28,970 bases of DNA. It comes from Prevotella sp. UBA2711. Its GTDB lineage: Bacteria > Bacteroidota > Bacteroidia > Bacteroidales > Bacteroidaceae. The notes under the pieces are model-generated. The model was given only the letters and a program-made list of their open reading frames with translations. It ran no database searches and was not told the origin of the DNA. The stretch is taken from assembly GCA_002354095.1 (NCBI GenBank), contig DEKX01000050.1, forward strand, positions 1-28,970, in the 5' to 3' direction. Position numbers and translations under genes: made by a program. Below, one piece after another: positions 25,190 to 28,970 of this stretch (positions are counted from its first letter, which is position 1; every line of letters starts with the position of its first letter).

Positions 25190-25226
25190 CAACATGGAAT
25201 TGTCCCATAAGTTAAGGGCTTAGATT

Positions 25227-26501
25227 ATGAAGAGAAGGAAGTTCATTTTTATTTTTTGCTCCATCTGCTTGACCGCACAGGGGCAGACATTGGAGGAGTG
25301 TTGGCAGGCTGCGGAGAAGAATTATCCGCTGATCCGACAGTACGGTCTCATTGAAAAGACCACTGAGCTGACGGTAGCTAACATCCAGAAGGGTTGGCTG
25401 CCACAAATATCGGCACAGGCACAGGCTACTTATCAGAGCGACGTAACGGCATGGCCCGACGAGATGAAGACTATGATGACAGGTATGGGCATCGACGTGA
25501 AGGGATTGAAGAAAGACCAGTACCGCATAGGAATCGATGTTCAGCAAACCGTGTTTGATGGTTTTGCCATCAAAAACCAGAAACGCATAGCCCGCGAACA
25601 GGGGAATGTGCAGTCGGCACAGACGGAAGTGAGTCTGTATGCCGTACGCCGCCGTGTGAACGAGCTGTATTTCTCGCTGCTCATGCTGGAAGAGCAGATG
25701 CAGTTGAACCGCGACCTGCAGGAACTGTTGGCAGGCAACGAACGGAAACTGCAGGCCATGGTGAAAGGCGGCACAGCGGCAGAGAGCGACTGGCAGAATG
25801 TGAAAGCAGAACGGCTGAACGTGGTGCAGCAGGCTACCAGTCTCGAATCGCAGAAACGGATGCTGACAGCCATGCTCTCAACATTCTGCGGCATGGAGGT
25901 AACGACCGCGCAGAAACCAGCGTGTACTGCTATTCCGTCGCAGTCCACAACCCAAAGACCAGAGATGCGCCTCTTCGATGCCCAGCTCCGTCTGTCGGAG
26001 GCACAGGAGAAAGGGCTTAACACTGCACTGATGCCGAAGATTGGTGTGTTTGCCCAGGGATATTACGGTTACCCGGGGCTGAACAAGTTCGAAGACATGA
26101 TGCGCCACCGATGGAGTCTGAACGGTGTGATAGGTGCCCGCCTCACTTGGAATATCGGGGCACTCTATACGCGCAAGAACGACAAGGCGAAGCTACACTT
26201 GCAGCGCGAGATGACGGAGTCAAACCGCGAAGTATTTCTCTTCAACAACCGCTTAGAGCAGATTCAGCAACAGGAGGAGATTGCCCGATACAGGAAACTG
26301 ATGGCTGAAGACGAGGAAATCATCTCGCTGCGCTCGGCTGTGCGGAAAGCTGCCGAATCGAAACTTGCGCATGGAATTATTGACGTGAACGACCTATTAC
26401 GCGAAATCAATCAGGAGAATGCTGCCCGTGTGCAACAGTCGATGCATGAGATAGAAATGCTGAAGAACATCTACGACAACAAATTTACCACGAACAATTA
26501 A
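25227..26501 (+). CDS. TolC-family outer-membrane efflux protein
   Basis: 424 aa with a signal peptide (about 1-20, CSICLTAQGQ). The sequence has the TolC two-repeat plan of long helices and short beta strands: LEECWQAAEKNYPLIRQYGL at the start, RIGIDVQQTVFDGF (strand region), then the second half with RLSEAQEKGLNTALMPKIGV and LTWNIGALYTRKND. It forms the outer-membrane channel of a tripartite exporter. It is the first gene of the operon; the fusion protein gene follows after 7 bp. Confidence 0.92.
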   Translation: MKRRKFIFIFCSICLTAQGQTLEECWQAAEKNYPLIRQYGLIEKTTELTVANIQKGWLPQISAQAQATYQSDVTAWPDEMKTMMTGMGIDVKGLKKDQYRIGIDVQQTVFDGFAIKNQKRIAREQGNVQSAQTEVSLYAVRRRVNELYFSLLMLEEQMQLNRDLQELLAGNERKLQAMVKGGTAAESDWQNVKAERLNVVQQATSLESQKRMLTAMLSTFCGMEVTTAQKPACTAIPSQSTTQRPEMRLFDAQLRLSEAQEKGLNTALMPKIGVFAQGYYGYPGLNKFEDMMRHRWSLNGVIGARLTWNIGALYTRKNDKAKLHLQREMTESNREVFLFNNRLEQIQQQEEIARYRKLMAEDEEIISLRSAVRKAAESKLAHGIIDVNDLLREINQENAARVQQSMHEIEMLKNIYDNKFTTNN

Positions 26502-26508
26502 TATAGGA

Positions 26509-27405
26509 ATGAGTATGAGAAAGATATTAGCACTGACAGGCACGGCACTGATGATGGTTGCCTGCGGAGGAAACGAGAAAGCGTATGATGCCACTGGTAC
26601 GTTTGAGGCTACGGAAACTACCGTGTTTGCCGAACAGAGCGGTGCCCTGCTGACATTCAACGTCAACGAGGGTGACAGCATCGGCAAAGACCAAGAGGTG
26701 GGACTGATAGACACCACTCAGACGTGGTTGAAGATTCAGCAGTTGGGAGCGACCAAACAGGTGTATCAGAGCCAGAAGCCCGACATGGAGCGACAGATAG
26801 CCGCCACGCGCCAGCAACTGACAAAGGCCCAGCAGGACGAGCAGCGCTACCGCGAACTGGTGGCAGACGGTGCGGCTCCCTCGAAGATGCTCGACGATGC
26901 AACCAGTCAGGTGAAGGTGTTACAGAAACAGTTGGATGCGCAAGTGTCAACGCTCAGCTCTCAACTCTCAACGCTCAACTCTCAACTTTCAACGGCAGAT
27001 GTCCAGATAGAACAATTGCGCGACATGCTTCGCAAATGCCACGTCACGGTCCCCACAAAGGGTACCGTCTTGGAGAAATATGTGGAGCGTGGCGAGTTCG
27101 TGACTACGGGAAAACCGCTGTTCAAGGTGGCTGACACGCAAGATATGTTTCTTCGGGCTTATGTCACTTCAGCTCAACTTCAAACCATCAAGTTAGGGCA
27201 GCAGGTAAAGGTATTTGCCGACTATGGCGACCAACAGAAAAAGGAGTATGACGGCACCATAGCATGGATTTCCTCACGCTCGGAGTTCACGCCCAAGACC
27301 ATCCTGACCGACGACGAGCGTGCCGATTTAGTATATGCCGTAAAAATAGCCATTAGAAACGATGGTTATATAAAAATAGGTATGTACGGGGAAGTAAAAC
27401 TATGA
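26509..27405 (+). CDS. HlyD/YbhG-type membrane fusion lipoprotein
   Basis: 298 aa. The N-terminus (MSMRKILALTGTALMMVACG) has a lipobox with likely lipidated C19. A biotinyl-lipoyl-like half-motif (AEQSGALLTFNVNEGDSIGK) is followed by a coiled-coil hairpin (about 75-170). The second lipoyl half and beta-barrel come next (VPTKGTVLEKYVERGEFVTT, then FLRAYVTSAQLQTIKLGQQV). It bridges the ABC transporter and the TolC-type channel in the periplasm. Part of the coiled coil (residues about 147-162) is encoded by a heptanucleotide microsatellite. The stop overlaps the ATG of the ATPase gene by 4 bp. Confidence 0.92.
   Translation: MSMRKILALTGTALMMVACGGNEKAYDATGTFEATETTVFAEQSGALLTFNVNEGDSIGKDQEVGLIDTTQTWLKIQQLGATKQVYQSQKPDMERQIAATRQQLTKAQQDEQRYRELVADGAAPSKMLDDATSQVKVLQKQLDAQVSTLSSQLSTLNSQLSTADVQIEQLRDMLRKCHVTVPTKGTVLEKYVERGEFVTTGKPLFKVADTQDMFLRAYVTSAQLQTIKLGQQVKVFADYGDQQKKEYDGTIAWISSRSEFTPKTILTDDERADLVYAVKIAIRNDGYIKIGMYGEVKL
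26947..26995 (+). repeat. Heptanucleotide microsatellite, seven TCAACTC-like units
   Basis: Seven consecutive 7-bp units (TCAACGC, TCAGCTC, TCAACTC, TCAACGC, TCAACTC, TCAACTT, TCAACGG) lie inside the membrane fusion protein gene. Three units give 21 bp, which is seven residues (SSQLSTL / NSQLSTA), one coiled-coil heptad. Loss or gain of a single unit would shift the frame. Confidence 0.85.
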
Positions 27406-28868
27406 ATACTATAGAAGTAAATCACATTTCCAAGTCGTACGGCGAGGTGAAGGCGCTCGACGATGTGTCGTTCACTGTCTCGAAGGGCGAGGTGTTCGGG
27501 CTCATCGGTCCTGACGGTGCAGGCAAGACCTCGATGTTCCGCATACTCTGTTCGCTGCTATTGCCAGAGACGGGCACGGCAGCAGTAGACGGCTTCGATG
27601 TCATCCGTCAGATGCGCGAGGTGCGATGCCGAGTGGGCTACATGCCCGGCAAGTTCTCGCTCTATCAGGATCTGACCGTCGAGGAGAATCTGAAGTTCTT
27701 CGCCACGCTGTTTGGAACGACCGTAGAGGCGGGCTACGACTCGATCAAGGCTATCTACTCGCAGATAGAGCGGTTTCGCGACCGTAAAGCCGGTGCGCTA
27801 TCAGGGGGCATGAAGCAGAAGTTGGCACTCTCCTGTGCATTGGTCCACTCGCCCAGCGTACTCTTCCTCGACGAGCCCACCACAGGTGTTGACCCTGTGA
27901 GCCGCAAGGAGTTTTGGGAGATGCTTCTGACATTGAAGGAGCGAGGCATCACCATCGTAGCCTCCACGCCTTATCTTGACGAGGTGCGTTGTTGTGAGCG
28001 AGTCGCTTTTCTTGACCACGGACAGCTAAGGGGTATCGGTGCGCCCGATGCCATCTTGGATGAATTCAGAGATATCTTCAATCCGCCAGGCATTGAGAAG
28101 GCTGTGGCAGAGTCGCAGCATGCAGAACAGGAGAATGTGATAGAAGTGAAGCACCTGGTGAAGGCCTTTGGCTCGTTCCATGCCGTAGATGACATTTCGT
28201 TCAGTGTCAGGCGTGGCGAGATTTTCGGTTTCCTGGGTGCCAATGGTGCCGGCAAAACCACCGCTATGCACATGCTGACGGGTCTGAACCAACCTACCAG
28301 CGGCACGGGTACCGTAGTGGGTTACGACATTCGTACCCAGCATGAACAGATCAAAAAGCATATCGGCTATATGTCGCAAAAGTTCTCGCTATACGAAGAC
28401 CTGACCGTCAGCGAGAACATCCGACTCTTTGCCGGCATCTATGGTATGAAGGACGACGAGATACGCAGAAAGACCGATGAATTGCTACGCCGACTGCAAT
28501 TCACAGAACATAAGAACACGTTAGTCAAGAGCCTTCCGTTAGGCTGGAAGCAAAAGTTAGCATTCTCCGTTTCAATCTTCCACGAACCAGGCGTGGTATT
28601 CCTCGACGAGCCGACGGGTGGTGTTGATCCAGCCACACGCCGCCAGTTCTGGGAACTCATCTACGATGCTGCCCATCGCGGCATCACCGTCTTCGTCACC
28701 ACCCACTACATGGACGAAGCAGAATACTGCGACCGTATTTCCATCATGGTGGACGGCAAGATCAGTGCACTCGGGAAGCCCGACGAACTGAAAGAGCAAT
28801 TCCATCAGCCCGATATGGACCACGTATTCACCTATCTGGCACGACAGGCCACCCGATCAAGCGATTAA
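27402..28868 (+). CDS. YbhF-like ABC transporter with two fused ATPase domains
   Basis: 488 aa, cytoplasmic. NBD1 (about 1-225) has Walker A GPDGAGKTS (36-44), signature LSGGMKQK and Walker B LFLDEPTTGVD (D157, E158). It lacks the Q-loop Gln (YMPGKFSLY) and has Pro190 in place of the H-loop His (ASTPYLDE). NBD2 (about 246-475) has Walker A GANGAGKTT (279-287), Q-loop YMSQKFSLY, Walker B VFLDEPTGGVD and H435 (TTHYMDE), but a divergent signature LPLGWKQK. This pattern is like E. coli YbhF, which works with YbhS/YbhR permeases and the YbhG fusion protein. It probably powers drug or cation export. It overlaps the upstream gene by 4 bp, and the permease starts 3 bp after the stop. Confidence 0.93.
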   Translation: MNTIEVNHISKSYGEVKALDDVSFTVSKGEVFGLIGPDGAGKTSMFRILCSLLLPETGTAAVDGFDVIRQMREVRCRVGYMPGKFSLYQDLTVEENLKFFATLFGTTVEAGYDSIKAIYSQIERFRDRKAGALSGGMKQKLALSCALVHSPSVLFLDEPTTGVDPVSRKEFWEMLLTLKERGITIVASTPYLDEVRCCERVAFLDHGQLRGIGAPDAILDEFRDIFNPPGIEKAVAESQHAEQENVIEVKHLVKAFGSFHAVDDISFSVRRGEIFGFLGANGAGKTTAMHMLTGLNQPTSGTGTVVGYDIRTQHEQIKKHIGYMSQKFSLYEDLTVSENIRLFAGIYGMKDDEIRRKTDELLRRLQFTEHKNTLVKSLPLGWKQKLAFSVSIFHEPGVVFLDEPTGGVDPATRRQFWELIYDAAHRGITVFVTTHYMDEAEYCDRISIMVDGKISALGKPDELKEQFHQPDMDHVFTYLARQATRSSD

Positions 28869-28871
28869 ATT

Positions 28872-28970
28872 ATGAAACAGTTTGTCAGTTTTGTCATCAA
28901 AGAAACCACGCACATCCTGCGCGACAAGCGTACGATGCTAATCCTCTTCGGTATGCCGGTAGTGATGATG
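28872..28970 (+). CDS. ABC-2 type permease, 3' end outside window
   Basis: Only 33 residues are visible. MKQFVSFVIKETTHILRDKR followed by a hydrophobic stretch (TMLILFGMPVVMM) is the usual start of an ABC-2 permease (the F..KE...ilRDkr...l pattern) such as YbhS/YbhR. It lies 3 bp after the double ATPase and completes the tripartite exporter; a second permease gene probably follows outside the window. Confidence 0.85.
   Translation, partial: MKQFVSFVIKETTHILRDKRTMLILFGMPVVMM

Noticed and set aside
25050..25208. 53-residue N-terminal extension of the AraC-family regulator
   Set aside because: It would be encoded across the consensus -7/-33 promoter and operator boxes; the ATG at 25049 gives a normal family length.

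Overview
The window looks like a chromosomal segment of a plant-polysaccharide-degrading Bacteroidota, most likely Prevotella or a close relative. The reasons are: secreted glycoside hydrolases with short N-terminal signal peptides; coding starts without clear Shine-Dalgarno sequences; promoters of the TTTG-N~20-TAnnTTTG type; a large surface protein ending in the basic 'YRLDGKRV...GIYI..GKK' tail common in Prevotella; and histidine phosphatase, GH127/GH146 and GH3 families typical of this group. No rRNA, tRNA, CRISPR array, transposase or SusC/SusD pair was seen.

Layout. (1) Positions 1-6514, plus strand: the 3' part of a very large repeat-built surface protein, whose stop overlaps the start of a secreted GH36 alpha-galactosidase. 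(2) Positions 6555-11030, minus strand: a two-gene unit of a CE1-type esterase with a degenerate second half, followed after 12 bp by a PA14-containing GH3 enzyme. A perfect 12-bp-stem terminator separates it from the convergent GH36 gene. (3) Positions 11194-17130, plus strand: a tightly packed run of a GH9 endoglucanase, a DUF4380-like protein, an unrecognised three-domain protein built like a glycoside hydrolase, and a second GH3 gene reduced by a large internal deletion to its two ends. (4) Positions 17142-20804, minus strand: a GH127/GH146 beta-L-arabinofuranosidase followed by a histidine acid phosphatase. (5) Positions 20981-24136: housekeeping or accessory genes (an EamA/DMT transporter, a DUF4359-like Lys/Glu-rich protein, a HAD-family lipoprotein), plus a 473-bp non-coding stretch with GC-rich and 22-bp degenerate tandem repeats. 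(6) Positions 24180-28970: an AraC-family regulator divergent from a TolC / membrane fusion protein / double-ATPase ABC / ABC-2 permease efflux operon of the YbhG-YbhF-YbhS/R type. The shared intergenic region holds three matching octamer boxes, two of them 21 bp apart.

How the genes work together. Regions 1-4 read as enzymes for plant cell wall material: alpha-galactosides, (arabino)xylan with its esters, beta-glucan, and arabinan or arabinose side chains. They have signal peptides and so should act in the periplasm or outside the cell. They lack a local SusCD transporter, so they are either satellites of a polysaccharide utilisation locus or lie next to one outside the window. Region 6 is a self-contained tripartite export system with a local regulator.

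The least explained items are the domain-shuffled repeat protein (possibly an array of carbohydrate-binding beta-sandwiches), the unrecognised protein at 14519-16420, the repeat-filled intergenic region near 22.1 kb, and a heptanucleotide microsatellite inside the membrane fusion protein gene. I did not find evidence for a wholly new multi-gene system.
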